Source: Candidatus Zhuqueibacterota bacterium | GTDB lineage: Bacteria; Zhuqueibacterota; Zhuqueibacteria; Thermofontimicrobiales; Thiofontviventaceae | NCBI GenBank assembly: GCA_016926625.1 | Contig: JAFGOE010000083.1 | Coordinates: 24,569-88,568 of the forward strand | Length of the DNA stretch: 64,000 nucleotides | Direction: 5' to 3' | In this document: piece after piece, positions 35,549 through 45,651 of the stretch | Layout of the letters: each line of letters opens with the position of its first letter | Numbering within the stretch: the first letter of the stretch is position 1 | The notes under the pieces: model-generated | Told to the model about the DNA's origin: nothing | The model's database searches: none | The model's input: the letters and a program-made list of their open reading frames with translations, nothing else | Position numbers and translations under genes: made by a program

Positions 35549-36928
35549 TTATTTTCTGATATTGTATTTTTTTATTTTTCGATAGAGTTGCGTTCTCTCC
35601 AGTCCGATCACTTCTGCGGTTCGTGATATATTCCATTTATATTCATTCAACTTAGCAAGAATAAAATATTTTTCAAAATTGTCACGTGCCTGGCGGAGAT
35701 CGTTCACTAAGGGTTTGTGTTTATCGAACGTATTACTGCTCATCAATGTTAGCAACGTTCCCGAATCGATGGTCCTGGCATCCGAATAGTGAACTACTCG
35801 CTCTAACGCATTAATTAGTTCACGTACGTTTCCGGGCCAATTCATATTCATCATCACGTTGATCGCATCATCTGTAAACAACTTTAGTTTGATATTATTG
35901 CTGTTACATATTTCCCGCATGTAATGGTCGACAAGGGGTACGATGTCTTCTTTACGTTGACGAAGTGGTGGAATATATATCTTAAATACATTGATTCGAT
36001 GATATAGATCTTCTCTGAATACTTTCTCTTCGATCATGGTTTCGAGATTTTTATTCGTGGCACAGATTATTCTCGTATCCACCTTGATAATGGAATCACC
36101 ACCTATTCGAGTAAATTCACCAAAATCGAGCACTCTCAAGACCTTCGCCTGAGCGCTGAGACTCAAGTCGCCAATCTCATCGAGGAAAATCGTTCCTTTA
36201 TTGGCTTTTTCAAATGCGCCAATTTTAATCTTGTCAGCACCAGTGAATGCGCCTTTTTCATAGCCAAAAAGTTCACTTTCGATCAGGGTCTCGGGTATGG
36301 CCGCGCAATTCATCCGATATAATATTTCGCTCTTTCTCTTGCTTTCATAATAAATCGATCGAGCGACTAACTCTTTTCCTGTACCCGTTTCACCAACGAT
36401 CAAAGCGGTTTTATCCAGCGGAGCCACCCTTTTTATCAATTGGCGAACCGTCTGGATCGATTGGCTTATTCCGATGAGTCGATATTTTTCTTTCAAATCT
36501 TCCAGGAGAAGACGCTGTTCTTTTTCCAGAGCTTGACTCTTCATTGCGTTCTTGACGGTCAGCAGAAATCGCTCCGGTTCGATAGGCTTCGTTAGGAAAT
36601 CATAGGCTCCCATTTTTATCGCATCGACGGCGATCTCGATTGTTCCGTAACCGGAGAACAGTATGACCAGTTGTTCCGGGTTCCTGTTCATGACATATGC
36701 TAGCAGTTCCATTCCAGCTAATCGGTTAGAATCGTTGAGAACGAGATCGATGAGTATTAAATCGATGTCAAATTCGTCAATCAACTTCATGGCTGAGGAG
36801 ATATCGCGGGCGCTTATTACCTTACAAGCATTCAGTTTCAAATATGCTGAAAAGGAGTCGATCACATCAACATCATCATCGATAATAAGTATTAATTTGT
36901 TTTCCAGTATATTTTCCGAAATATCCAT
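35549..36928 (-). CDS. NtrC-family sigma-54-dependent response regulator
   Basis: The 459-residue protein has a receiver domain (about 12-130; acidic D17-D19, phospho-acceptor D61, K114), a sigma-54 activator AAA+ domain with Walker A GETGTGKE (179-186), the GAFTGA sigma-54 contact loop (226-231), a DEIGDLSL Walker B, and a Fis-type helix-turn-helix at the end (WNISRTAEVIGLERTQLYRKIKKY). It activates sigma-54 promoters when phosphorylated. No histidine kinase is adjacent; the nearest gene is inositol monophosphatase 62 bp upstream, so its signal and targets are unknown. It may be the last gene of the 42.2-35.5 kb operon. Confidence 0.95.
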   Translation of the reverse strand: MDISENILENKLILIIDDDVDVIDSFSAYLKLNACKVISARDISSAMKLIDEFDIDLILIDLVLNDSNRLAGMELLAYVMNRNPEQLVILFSGYGTIEIAVDAIKMGAYDFLTKPIEPERFLLTVKNAMKSQALEKEQRLLLEDLKEKYRLIGISQSIQTVRQLIKRVAPLDKTALIVGETGTGKELVARSIYYESKRKSEILYRMNCAAIPETLIESELFGYEKGAFTGADKIKIGAFEKANKGTIFLDEIGDLSLSAQAKVLRVLDFGEFTRIGGDSIIKVDTRIICATNKNLETMIEEKVFREDLYHRINVFKIYIPPLRQRKEDIVPLVDHYMREICNSNNIKLKLFTDDAINVMMNMNWPGNVRELINALERVVHYSDARTIDSGTLLTLMSSNTFDKHKPLVNDLRQARDNFEKYFILAKLNEYKWNISRTAEVIGLERTQLYRKIKKYNIRK

Positions 36929-36990
36929 TGTAGTTTATTTGTTTGTTCGAGGGTTAATTTATTTGCAATCACGAATGATCCTGTGAATAC

Positions 36991-37782
36991 TTATTCTCCG
37001 AGTATGGGTTTTATAATTGATAGTAAGAAATTATGAATATAGGGATTGGCTGTCACCATTTCCCCTGAGGTCAGGAAAGTGTCTCTTCCGGAAAAATCTG
37101 TCACGATACCGCCGGCCTCTTTAATCAGTAAAATGCCTGCTGATATATCCCAGGGACTTAATTTTGCCTCCCAAAATCCGTTTAAGCGTCCGCATGCTAC
37201 ATAGGCAAGATCAATAGCGGCTGATCCTGGACGTCGTATGCCGCTTACATGATCAAATACAGCGCGAAAGCTTTTTAAATAGTCGCTGATATAGTTTTTG
37301 TGTTTGAAAGGAAAACCAGTACCGATTAGACATCGTGCAGGATTTGTTTCCAGGGACACATGGATAGGCCGATCGTTTAAATAGGCTCCTCTATCTTTCT
37401 CAGCATGAAATAACTCCTTGCGCAGCGGATCGTATACGACTCCCATGATGATCTCATCATACTTTAAAAGCGAAATGGAAATTGAAAAGAAGGGAAATCC
37501 ATGAATATAATTCGTCGTTCCGTCCAATGGATCGATAATCCATTTGTAATCACTCTTTATTGTGTTTTTTCCGGATTCCTCAGCCATGATCGAATGATCC
37601 GGGAAATGGCTATGGATCAATTCTAATATTTTCGCTTCTGATTTCTTGTCGATCTCTGTAACAAAATCGAAATCGACTTTATTTTCTATCTCTATCGTAT
37701 GTAATTCTGTCGTGGCGCTTATTATGATTTTTCCTGCTTCCAGGGCTGCAATTCTGGCTATTTCGACTGGTTTCTTGTCCAT
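36991..37782 (-). CDS. suhB: Inositol monophosphatase family phosphatase
   Basis: The 263-residue protein carries the family metal-binding set: an early Lys-Asp pair (NKVDFDFVTEID), HSIMAEESGK, WIIDPLDGTTNYIHGFPFFSISI, and the C-terminal SPWDISAGILLIKEAGG. It hydrolyses inositol-1-phosphate or a related sugar/nucleotide phosphate with Mg2+. It lies 29 bp after the racemase-like gene and 62 bp before the NtrC-type gene, consistent with one transcript. The exact substrate is uncertain because the family also includes CysQ-like and fructose-bisphosphatase enzymes. Confidence 0.92.
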   Translation of the reverse strand: MDKKPVEIARIAALEAGKIIISATTELHTIEIENKVDFDFVTEIDKKSEAKILELIHSHFPDHSIMAEESGKNTIKSDYKWIIDPLDGTTNYIHGFPFFSISISLLKYDEIIMGVVYDPLRKELFHAEKDRGAYLNDRPIHVSLETNPARCLIGTGFPFKHKNYISDYLKSFRAVFDHVSGIRRPGSAAIDLAYVACGRLNGFWEAKLSPWDISAGILLIKEAGGIVTDFSGRDTFLTSGEMVTANPYIHNFLLSIIKPILGE

Positions 37783-37811
37783 GGATGGCTACCTGTTGGA
37801 TTGATTTGCTG

Positions 37812-38735
37812 TTAGAATAAATTTGGATCCTTCGTATAATTCTTCATGGCTCGAACAGTCGCCGGAGAGGTCTTAATTATTAGATTACCGACTGATTTCA
37901 TTACGTGCGGAAAAATATCTACTCTGGAAACGACCTCGATGTACGTTGTCGGATCTGTATAGTCTGTCGGTCGCTGATTGTTGATCAGAAATTCGACCAT
38001 CTCCGGATTGGGATTCACGATAGAAAGCTTGTGATATCCTAATTTTTGAAACGACTCTCTGAAACGTTCTGCCACGTACCCATAGTGGGTACAGTTGAGA
38101 CTGATCACGACATGTGTTGACTTATCCCGTATAACCGTACTGGCCTCATTAACGCATGCTGCAATCATGCTTATTGTTTCTGTACTCGTATAATCATCCT
38201 CAATTTTATCCGCCAGATCAGAGCAGGCTATCTCTGATATAGACGATGAATGTATGCCCAGGGCGGTCAGTTTTTTTGAATAGACGGCGGAGGAGATCGT
38301 CGTCGGTGTACCGAAAATACAAATATGATAGCTTTCGTCGTGAATACGATTGACCACCTTGATGATCGAGTGAACACCGATTTCCACTATCTCGACGACC
38401 GGTGTGTCTGTGATCTTTGAGAACGGTGTATCCGGATAGATTACAGAAAGCGTGTTACAGCCAATGATGATAACATCCGGTTTATATTTACGGGTCATAC
38501 TGTTCAACGCCGAATTAAACATCGCCACCTTATCCGAATGCGAATCGAGTTTGTTATAACCACTAAAATTGTCGAATGATGAATTGAAGAAGATGACTCG
38601 CGCACTCTTGAAATAGGTCGTATTTCGTAACCGTTCAAAAAGACATGCCGCGATCGATAACCCTCCAAGACCTGAATCGGTGACAATTAATGTGGCAGTT
38701 TCCTGGCGACTCAGCCTGGTCGCTAAATTGAGCAT
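37812..38735 (-). CDS. Glutamate/aspartate racemase-family protein
   Basis: The ATG at 38735 is preferred over a TTG at 38774, because the racemase fold begins soon after it; either is possible. The 307-residue protein has the two-cysteine racemase pattern: VTDSGLGGLS with D20, GCNTLS with C93, and LNCTHYGY with C215 followed by His. MurI glutamate racemases have matching DSGxGGLS, CNT and CTHY blocks. The protein is about 40 residues longer than MurI and has extended loops, so it may act on another amino acid or serve a role other than peptidoglycan synthesis. It shares a cluster with a D-threonine-aldolase-like enzyme, which hints at D-amino-acid metabolism. Confidence 0.82.
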   Translation of the reverse strand: MLNLATRLSRQETATLIVTDSGLGGLSIAACLFERLRNTTYFKSARVIFFNSSFDNFSGYNKLDSHSDKVAMFNSALNSMTRKYKPDVIIIGCNTLSVIYPDTPFSKITDTPVVEIVEIGVHSIIKVVNRIHDESYHICIFGTPTTISSAVYSKKLTALGIHSSSISEIACSDLADKIEDDYTSTETISMIAACVNEASTVIRDKSTHVVISLNCTHYGYVAERFRESFQKLGYHKLSIVNPNPEMVEFLINNQRPTDYTDPTTYIEVVSRVDIFPHVMKSVGNLIIKTSPATVRAMKNYTKDPNLF

Positions 38736-38803
38736 ATGCAAATCGGTCCTGAGAATGATAGCGTTATCAGTCAAGTTTCTTGCAAAAGACGAGCGGAAGG
38801 GTG

Positions 38804-40597
38804 TTAATCCTCTCTGTACAATTGTTCGATGACATCTTTAAATTTTTCTTCGATCACGTTCTTTTTGATCTTGAGACTTGGAGTCAGTTCTCCTTTTTCG
38901 ATCGACAAGGGCTCGGCCAGCAAGGCAAATTTTTTAACCTTTTCGAACCTGGCGAAATCGGTTTGCAGATTTTCGATCTCCTGTTGAATCAAGGAAACGA
39001 CGCCTGGATTCTTTATCAGGGCTGCATTGTCATCGGTGTTAATTCCATGGCTGCCGGCCCATTTCTTAAGGTTCTCCATACTGGGGATGATCAAGGCGCT
39101 GATAAATTTTCTATTATTACCGATGAGGCATACATCGTCGATGTACTTGCTCTGTTTGAGCCTGTTTTCGATGGGAGCCGATGCCACATTTTTCCCTCCT
39201 GAGGTGACGATGATGTTCTTCTTGCGATCGGTGAGGAAGAGGAAATTTTCATCATCGAGGTATCCGATGTCACCGGTATGCAACCATCCCTCCTCGTCGA
39301 TGACCTCGTGGGTCAATTCAGGGCGATTGTAGTAACCTTTCATCAGCGTATCACCCTTAACCAACACTTCACCATCCTCTGCCACTTTCAATTGCAGGCA
39401 GTCGAGCGGTTTTCCGCATGATCCGTATTTCGTCTTACCGAATGGCGTCAGCGTAATGATTAAGTGGGTTTCGGTCATTCCATAGCCTTCGATAATCCTG
39501 AGGCCGATGGCTTCGAAAAATTTGAGTGTCTCTACCGATAGAGGTGCACCACCAGCGATGGGGTAACGAAATGAGCCACCTAATTTCTGTTTGATCTTGG
39601 TGAAAGCGACCTTGTCTGCGAAATTGTATTTTTTCTCCAGCCATCTGGATGCTTTGCCTGAAATCCTTTGCTTGTGATATGTTAACCCTGTTTTCAGTGA
39701 CCAGTTAAATATTTTTCGTTTTATAGGAGAGCCATTTTCTACTTGCTCGAAAACAGCGCTCGCTATCTTTTCATACAATCTGGGCACACTTACCATAACG
39801 GTCGGTTTCGTTTCAGCGATGTCGTTTATAACCGTGTTGATGCTTTGTGCATAATGAATGGTAGCTCCGCGGTAAATCGGACACCAATGGCCGGCTAATC
39901 GTTCGTAGAGATGGCTGAGCGGGAGGAAGGACATGAAGATGTCTTCTGGCAACAGATTTAAAATGGCTTCCGAATGAATAATATCTATCACAAATCCTTT
40001 TTGGTGCAGCATGACGCCTTTTGGATTTCCGGTAGTGCCTGATGTGTAGACCAGGCTGCATGTCTCCATCGGATCGATCGTATCGATCAGTTCTTCTATT
40101 TTCCCCGGGTCGCCATCGGCTCCATCACGCAGCAAGGAATCGTACGTGGCAATTTGGTCATCGGCAGAAGACAATTCGTCGAAGGAGAATATATACTCCA
40201 GTGAAGGTACATCGGATGCGATCTCCTTCACCTTTGCGTATTGTTCATCATCTTCGACAAAGATGGCGCGGACTTTAGCATCATTTAATATATATTTGAT
40301 TTGAAGCGGCGGCAGGGTCTGATAGATGGGTACGACGATCCCATGGATGATGAAGGTCGCAAAATCCGTGATTGGCCATTCAGGACGATTGTTGGAGAGA
40401 ATCGCAATTCTGTCACCCTGTTTTATGCCGTGTGCTAACATACCATGGACTAATTTATTGATCGTATTTTTTAATTCGGTATAGGTGATCGACTTAATTT
40501 CTCCGTCTCTCTTGAAACGAAAGACATCCTTATCAGGATACTTACTGATTGTATGGAACAGCATTTGGGGGATACTCTGAAACATAAATACCTCCAA
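38804..40597 (-). CDS. Long-chain acyl-CoA synthetase (FAA1-like)
   Basis: The 597-residue AMP-forming ligase has P-loop YTSGTTGNPKGVMLHQKG (about 189-206), LPLSHLYERLAGH, EGYGMTETH, and TGDIGYLDDENFLFLTDRKKNIIVTSGGKNV with the adenylate-binding Asp and Arg. It converts free fatty acids to acyl-CoA. It is of the longer eukaryote-like FAA1 type, different from the FadD-like gene at 14.2-15.9 kb. GGAGG precedes the ATG. It is 53 bp after arfB and 68 bp before the racemase-like gene. Confidence 0.93.
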   Translation of the reverse strand: MEVFMFQSIPQMLFHTISKYPDKDVFRFKRDGEIKSITYTELKNTINKLVHGMLAHGIKQGDRIAILSNNRPEWPITDFATFIIHGIVVPIYQTLPPLQIKYILNDAKVRAIFVEDDEQYAKVKEIASDVPSLEYIFSFDELSSADDQIATYDSLLRDGADGDPGKIEELIDTIDPMETCSLVYTSGTTGNPKGVMLHQKGFVIDIIHSEAILNLLPEDIFMSFLPLSHLYERLAGHWCPIYRGATIHYAQSINTVINDIAETKPTVMVSVPRLYEKIASAVFEQVENGSPIKRKIFNWSLKTGLTYHKQRISGKASRWLEKKYNFADKVAFTKIKQKLGGSFRYPIAGGAPLSVETLKFFEAIGLRIIEGYGMTETHLIITLTPFGKTKYGSCGKPLDCLQLKVAEDGEVLVKGDTLMKGYYNRPELTHEVIDEEGWLHTGDIGYLDDENFLFLTDRKKNIIVTSGGKNVASAPIENRLKQSKYIDDVCLIGNNRKFISALIIPSMENLKKWAGSHGINTDDNAALIKNPGVVSLIQQEIENLQTDFARFEKVKKFALLAEPLSIEKGELTPSLKIKKNVIEEKFKDVIEQLYRED

Positions 40598-40650
40598 TAT
40601 TATTTGTCAGCGTTTATAAAGCATATTACAGCATATGTTAATTAATTTCA

Positions 40651-41082
40651 TCAATCATGATGATCGGGTACATAGGCTCTGTTCTTTTTCTTGTCACTGA
40701 TCCGCTTTTTGTTCCGCAGTCGTCTCAATATGGATTCTCTGGAAGGTTTCGTTTTGATTCGCTTTTTTTTCTTTCTTGATGCTTTTTCGATAAGCAATAT
40801 CAATTTGCTCAGCGCTTCCTGACGATTTTTAGCCTGAGTTCTATGCTTTTCGGAGCGAATGACCAGGTAACCATCCTGGTTGATACGATTTCCAGCATGT
40901 TCTTTCAATTGCTGTTTAACGTATTCAGGCAAATTCTTTGAGGCATCGATATTAAACCGAATTTGAACAGCGGTAGCTACCTTGTTCACGTTTTGCCCGC
41001 CGGGACCGGACGAACGCATAAACTGTTCATCAATTTCGCTCTCATCGATCGATATGTAACGTGTTATCTCAATCGCACCCAT
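40651..41082 (-). CDS. arfB: Peptidyl-tRNA hydrolase ArfB (ribosome rescue)
   Basis: The 143-residue protein has the release-factor GGQ domain (RSSGPGGQNVNKVATAV, about 24-40) without codon-recognition domains, followed by a Lys/Arg-rich C-terminal tail (RKKKKRIKTKPSRESILRRLRNKKR) that reads the empty mRNA channel. This is the hallmark of ArfB/YaeJ, which frees peptides from stalled ribosomes. Its start overlaps the end of the upstream D-threonine-aldolase-like gene by 14 bases, so translation of the two is likely coupled. It could also be the mitochondrial-type ICT1 homologue, which is the same function. Confidence 0.94.
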   Translation of the reverse strand: MGAIEITRYISIDESEIDEQFMRSSGPGGQNVNKVATAVQIRFNIDASKNLPEYVKQQLKEHAGNRINQDGYLVIRSEKHRTQAKNRQEALSKLILLIEKASRKKKKRIKTKPSRESILRRLRNKKRISDKKKNRAYVPDHHD

Positions 41083-42211
41083 GTGTAAATTTATATATTA
41101 ATTCGTAGTTTTCATCCATTATTCGATATGACGAATACAGATCACATGTTAAGCAAGAATGGATCGGGGAGATCAGTACGATGTCACCAATATTGATTTT
41201 CGAGAACATCGATCGATCCAGTTGCACAATTCCATGTTCCTGGGAAAGAGATATCAGAGGAGCATTTTCGATAAATTCACCCAAATGATCATCATCATAT
41301 TCGGTCAGGTAACCATATATGTTTACGTCGTTGATTCTGATGCTATCTTTATAAAGATGTACGGCACCCCCATGAACCACAATTTGTAATCGATCGTCAT
41401 ATTTTCCAACGACCGGACAGGCTACGGCGACTGCGATTTCATTTTTTTTGCATGAACCGATATAAAACTGACTGATGTCATAAAAAACGAAATTGCCGGG
41501 TCTGATCTCATCAATGCCTTGAAAGTGATTAGCGACGCTGCATGTTGGGGTATCGCCGACTGATATAAGGCATGAGGCATGGCCTTGTTGTATCAGATAG
41601 GCTTTTACCTCAGACATTCGTTCCCTGGTTTGATCGTGGACTGCTTGAATTTCGTCTATACTACCGGATCTGTATGATTGACCCGCGTGTGTTAAAATTC
41701 CTCTGAAATTTAATAAATCAGATTCAGCGGCTATTCGGGCCAGAGCATCGATTTTAAATTTATCCGTCCAGGCGACGCCGGTCCGTGCGAGTCCGCAATC
41801 TATTTTTATCCAAACGTCGACTTGTCGTCTTATATTGTTTCTTAAGCGCTGCATCGTCTCGGTGGCGTCCAAAACAAGATGAATTTCGACGTCTCCAGGA
41901 AATGAATTAATCTGCTGTATCGCATTCGGATTCAGCAGGAAAGCGATCGTTATGTTCTTCCACCCATTGGCCGCGAAATAGTAAGCCATATCCAGTGATG
42001 AGACTGTAATTTTATCGACTTCGAATGATCTGAACCAGTCCCCGATGTCGGCCGATTGATGGGTCTTAAAATGAGGCCGAAATATCAAGTCGTTCGCACG
42101 CGCCATCCGCTGCATCGATTCGATATGTCGCATTACTTTGGCCTTATCGACCAACAACACGGGCCGGGTAAAATCGCTATTTTGCGTGAATCTTGAATTT
42201 AATGTGATCAT
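41069..42211 (-). CDS. D-threonine aldolase / D-serine dehydratase-family PLP enzyme
   Basis: The 380-residue protein is a fold-type III (alanine-racemase-like) PLP enzyme. The PLP lysine is K49 in FRPHFKTHQS. It has the DCGLARTGV segment and the C-terminal metal site H351-x-C353 (IHSCLTC, with C356 extra). D-threonine aldolases and eukaryote-like D-serine dehydratases share this site and use Zn2+ or Mn2+. The substrate is a D-hydroxy amino acid, but aldolase and dehydratase cannot be separated here. It is the first gene after a consensus promoter and overlaps arfB. A racemase-family gene lies downstream in the same cluster. Confidence 0.87.
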   Translation of the reverse strand: MITLNSRFTQNSDFTRPVLLVDKAKVMRHIESMQRMARANDLIFRPHFKTHQSADIGDWFRSFEVDKITVSSLDMAYYFAANGWKNITIAFLLNPNAIQQINSFPGDVEIHLVLDATETMQRLRNNIRRQVDVWIKIDCGLARTGVAWTDKFKIDALARIAAESDLLNFRGILTHAGQSYRSGSIDEIQAVHDQTRERMSEVKAYLIQQGHASCLISVGDTPTCSVANHFQGIDEIRPGNFVFYDISQFYIGSCKKNEIAVAVACPVVGKYDDRLQIVVHGGAVHLYKDSIRINDVNIYGYLTEYDDDHLGEFIENAPLISLSQEHGIVQLDRSMFSKINIGDIVLISPIHSCLTCDLYSSYRIMDENYELIYKFTHGCD

Positions 42212-42254
42212 GTAAATCGTTTCATTCTAAGCCATAGAAGATCAATTAAATAAT

Positions 42255-42283
42255 AATATAATCTTATTCTTAATAAATGTCAA
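42255..42283 (-). promoter_or_regulatory. Promoter of the D-threonine-aldolase-like operon
   Basis: On the minus strand TTGACA (42283-42278) and TATATT (42260-42255) are 17 bp apart. It lies about 45 bp before the first gene and matches the promoter form seen at several other loci here. Confidence 0.8.
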
Positions 42284-42462
42284 GGATAAATAAGTCCTGG
42301 CAAAATGTCTTTAGTTTTTCATTTTAGTTGTTTCGAGACCGATTAAGCATAAGTCTTCATCAATTTCTAATGATAAATTCTATGGCAGATATTCAATAGA
42401 ATGCATGAATTGTATTAACAAAAACTTTTGCTTCATATTCGGTATATTTAAAGGCTGTAGCT

Positions 42463-45400
42463 CTATGATGAAAAGGCGAGCAACTCGATCAGTTCGTCTC
42501 GATCGAACGTTTTGACGAGTTGGGCGTCGTCGACCTGGACTAAATCATTCATTAATTTCTTTTTTCTTCGAATGATCTTGTCAATTTTATCTTCCAGGGT
42601 ACCTTCGGTGAGCAGTTTGAATACCTGGACACCGCGGGTCTGACCGATGCGGTGTACCCGGTCGGTGGCCTGGTCTTCGCGGGCCGCGTTCCACCATCGG
42701 TCGTAATGAATCACCACAGATCCTCCGACCAGATTAATACCCAGTCCAGCTGCTTTTAAACTTCCGGTAAACACCATACAATCAGGATCCGTATTGAAGC
42801 GTTCGATCATTTCACCGCGCTTAGTCGTCGACCCTCGAATGGAGGCATATTGAATTCCGATATCTGTAAGGTATTGGTTGATGAGGCTCAACATATTCAA
42901 ATATTGCGTGAATACAACGACTTTAAAGCCACTGTTCAGACTCTCCTCTAATAACTCGATGAATAAGTCCCATTTACCGGATTCATATTTTCTATAATCA
43001 AGATTTCCTTTTTCGAGCTGAGACGGGTGGTTACATATCTGTTTGAGGAAATTTAAGATTGAAAAAATATGCAGGTAGGGAATTTTTTCCTCGCGGTTGT
43101 TTAACTGCGTGACCAGTGATAGTGCTTTTGTGTTGATGACATCTCGATATAATTTAATCTGATCTTGACTCAACTCACAGGTCCTGATCTCCTCCGTCTT
43201 CGGCGGAAGTTCTAAAAGCACCTGATCTTTCGTGCGACGTAGTATGAACGGATTGATTAAACGATGTAACTGCTGTAATTGAAGCCGATTATCGTCCTGT
43301 TCAATCGGTTCTATGAATTTTCGTTTAAAACTGGTATCGGTCCCAAGATAATTAGGCAGGACGATGTCGAACAGGGCCTTTAATTCGGTGAGATCGTTTT
43401 CGATCGGAGTGCCGGTCAGTCCGATTTTGATGACGCCGTTCAATTTACTTAAAGCCGCGTTCGTGAGGCTGGTCTTGTTTTTCGCGATCTGGATTTCATC
43501 CAGGATGATGGTCTCGAAGGCCAGTTTATCGAGAACCTCCAGATCGTTTCGCATAACACCGTACGATGTGAGTATGACCGAATATTTTTCCCGTTCCAGA
43601 TATTTTAATTCACGCTCAGAGCCGTGATATACATGAAGGCGAACGTTCTTTTTGAATATGCTTAATTTATCTCGCCAATGTGAAATGACAGATGTGGGGC
43701 AGACGATTAGAAACTTCGCCTGATCTTTGATATAGGTGATCGCCTCCAGCAAGGCAATGCTTTGATAGGTTTTACCCAATCCCATGTCATCGCATAATAA
43801 TCCGGATAATTTATATTTATATAAAAACCATAACCAGGCGTATCCATTGTGCTGATAATCTCTTAATATGATATTCTGGTTATGTATAATGGGTTTTTGT
43901 GATTCAGGTTTATAGCTTAAGAAGTTATCGATCCTGTTTTTTATGGTTTGCTCCGCATTGATCACATTGTGTTCTGGCAAATTGGAGTGCATCTTGAAAA
44001 AATTAAGATTATTCATCCGCACTCTCGCGTGTCGAGGATCGGCGATATCTAATTGATCTTCATTTATCTCATGAATCCACATAAATTCAGGTAAATCGAG
44101 ATCGATCCAATAATCGTTTGTGATCATGAAGCGCTTGCCATCCTGAATCGATTTATAAATATCGTAAAAGGTGAGTGTCACATCGGAAATTTTATATTTT
44201 ACATCGAGGTGTAACCAATCATCCTCCGCAGATGAGATGAACACTCTGGCACTGTCCAAACGATTTACATATGTCTCGGATAATAGAGAAGGACTGACAT
44301 AGTGAAATTGATGGTTATCGATATAGGTTTTGTACCCCTTAATCACAGAAGGGATGCGTTCATTCGAAACGATAACCTGCTTGAAATTGAATAGTTCGGT
44401 ATCGTAATAGGAGATATCTCGCTCGTACTGATAAAATCCTTGCTCCTCGATATAGAGATACTTACCAAAGACAGAGATAACGCCATGATACTCTTCATCG
44501 AGTGTGATTACTTTTTCATCCCGGGGAAAAATTAGCACCGGCGTGATAATGAGATCGAAGTTTTCTGAAATCTTAAGAGAATAGTTCAATCGAATCACAT
44601 TGCTCGAAATATTTAAAATATTATTAAGATCGGGTCGTTTATGGAATGCGTTGATGATCTCAGATATTTGTTTCGGCGGAACATGGAATTCAAAATCTAA
44701 TGAATCGGACTCGATGATGATTTGATGCGCCTTGCCTTCATAGTTGACCCGGATCGAGGGGTAGGGGATATTGAGATACCATATTTTGCTGAAATCAAAC
44801 CAGAGGCTCTCTTCAAATTTCTGTAGCCACGATTTATAACCGGCAAGATTCATTCGCTCTTCCAGTTCGGTTTTTTCGGTATAGGGTAGATCGTAATATC
44901 CGTTTCCACCCTGGGCATCTCGGTTTAAGATGTACTCCATCACGGTCGAATCATGCTTGAAGAGTATGTATTTATATTTATTGATGATTTTAGTACTAAA
45001 TTTAGCCGTGACAAGATGGCTGAATATCATCTCATTTTTATCTGAGAGACAATCGATATAGACAAATTTTGTTGAGTTATCGATCCTGAATCTGAAATTT
45101 AAATCGCGGTTGGAGAACGCTTCATAACATAATTTCGCTAATAATTCCCAGAAGCTCTCATAATAATTTTTCGATATGTTATCATAGATTGATTGGGGAT
45201 TTTCGTGTTCTGAAAAGATGGTGCATAACAGAGCCGCGATATGAGGGCATATCATATTCCGCATATAAGTACCGCAGTCGCATGTGAAAGTGAAATTATC
45301 CTTGTATTGCTTCTTTTTCACTACAACCTGATGTACGTCTTCATTATCCTTGACTTGTGCTACGAATGAATTGCGGACAAAATCAAAGTTAATGCAGGCA

Positions 45401-45480
45401 CCATTAGCGAATAATTCTCTTCCTCGCTGAAGATGAGCTGCGGGAAAGCGATTTTCAAGAGCCCTGGGGAAATGATTCAA
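42463..45480 (-). CDS. SNF2-family helicase with N-terminal SWIM zinc finger
   Basis: Translation starts at TTG (45480); a stop codon lies four codons upstream in frame and no ATG fits, while AAGGA lies nine bases before the TTG. The 1005-residue protein has a SWIM zinc finger (C67-x-C69, then C78-x-H80), a long middle region of unknown fold, and a SNF2 ATPase: CDDMGLGKTYQS Walker A (near 560), ILDEIQIAKN Walker B, GLTGTPIEN, and the second lobe with GLGINLVGGSVVIHYDRWWNAAREDQATDRVHRIGQ. Bacterial members (RapA/HepA relatives) translocate on duplex DNA and remodel protein-DNA complexes. No toxin or methylase gene adjoins it, so a defence role is not shown. Confidence 0.92.
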   Translation of the reverse strand: MNHFPRALENRFPAAHLQRGRELFANGACINFDFVRNSFVAQVKDNEDVHQVVVKKKQYKDNFTFTCDCGTYMRNMICPHIAALLCTIFSEHENPQSIYDNISKNYYESFWELLAKLCYEAFSNRDLNFRFRIDNSTKFVYIDCLSDKNEMIFSHLVTAKFSTKIINKYKYILFKHDSTVMEYILNRDAQGGNGYYDLPYTEKTELEERMNLAGYKSWLQKFEESLWFDFSKIWYLNIPYPSIRVNYEGKAHQIIIESDSLDFEFHVPPKQISEIINAFHKRPDLNNILNISSNVIRLNYSLKISENFDLIITPVLIFPRDEKVITLDEEYHGVISVFGKYLYIEEQGFYQYERDISYYDTELFNFKQVIVSNERIPSVIKGYKTYIDNHQFHYVSPSLLSETYVNRLDSARVFISSAEDDWLHLDVKYKISDVTLTFYDIYKSIQDGKRFMITNDYWIDLDLPEFMWIHEINEDQLDIADPRHARVRMNNLNFFKMHSNLPEHNVINAEQTIKNRIDNFLSYKPESQKPIIHNQNIILRDYQHNGYAWLWFLYKYKLSGLLCDDMGLGKTYQSIALLEAITYIKDQAKFLIVCPTSVISHWRDKLSIFKKNVRLHVYHGSERELKYLEREKYSVILTSYGVMRNDLEVLDKLAFETIILDEIQIAKNKTSLTNAALSKLNGVIKIGLTGTPIENDLTELKALFDIVLPNYLGTDTSFKRKFIEPIEQDDNRLQLQQLHRLINPFILRRTKDQVLLELPPKTEEIRTCELSQDQIKLYRDVINTKALSLVTQLNNREEKIPYLHIFSILNFLKQICNHPSQLEKGNLDYRKYESGKWDLFIELLEESLNSGFKVVVFTQYLNMLSLINQYLTDIGIQYASIRGSTTKRGEMIERFNTDPDCMVFTGSLKAAGLGINLVGGSVVIHYDRWWNAAREDQATDRVHRIGQTRGVQVFKLLTEGTLEDKIDKIIRRKKKLMNDLVQVDDAQLVKTFDRDELIELLAFSS

Positions 45481-45651
45481 TTTGGAAAATCCTTACATTG
45501 TTGCGTGTACCAAAAAATAGTCTAAATCTGTGCTCCTAACGTGACAATTATCGACTGCCAGTCAGAGAGTAAACATCTTCGATGAAACGAATCATCTTAT
45601 AGTTCTGTTTGCTTGCTAATTCAACATCCATGGAAACAAAATTCACATATT

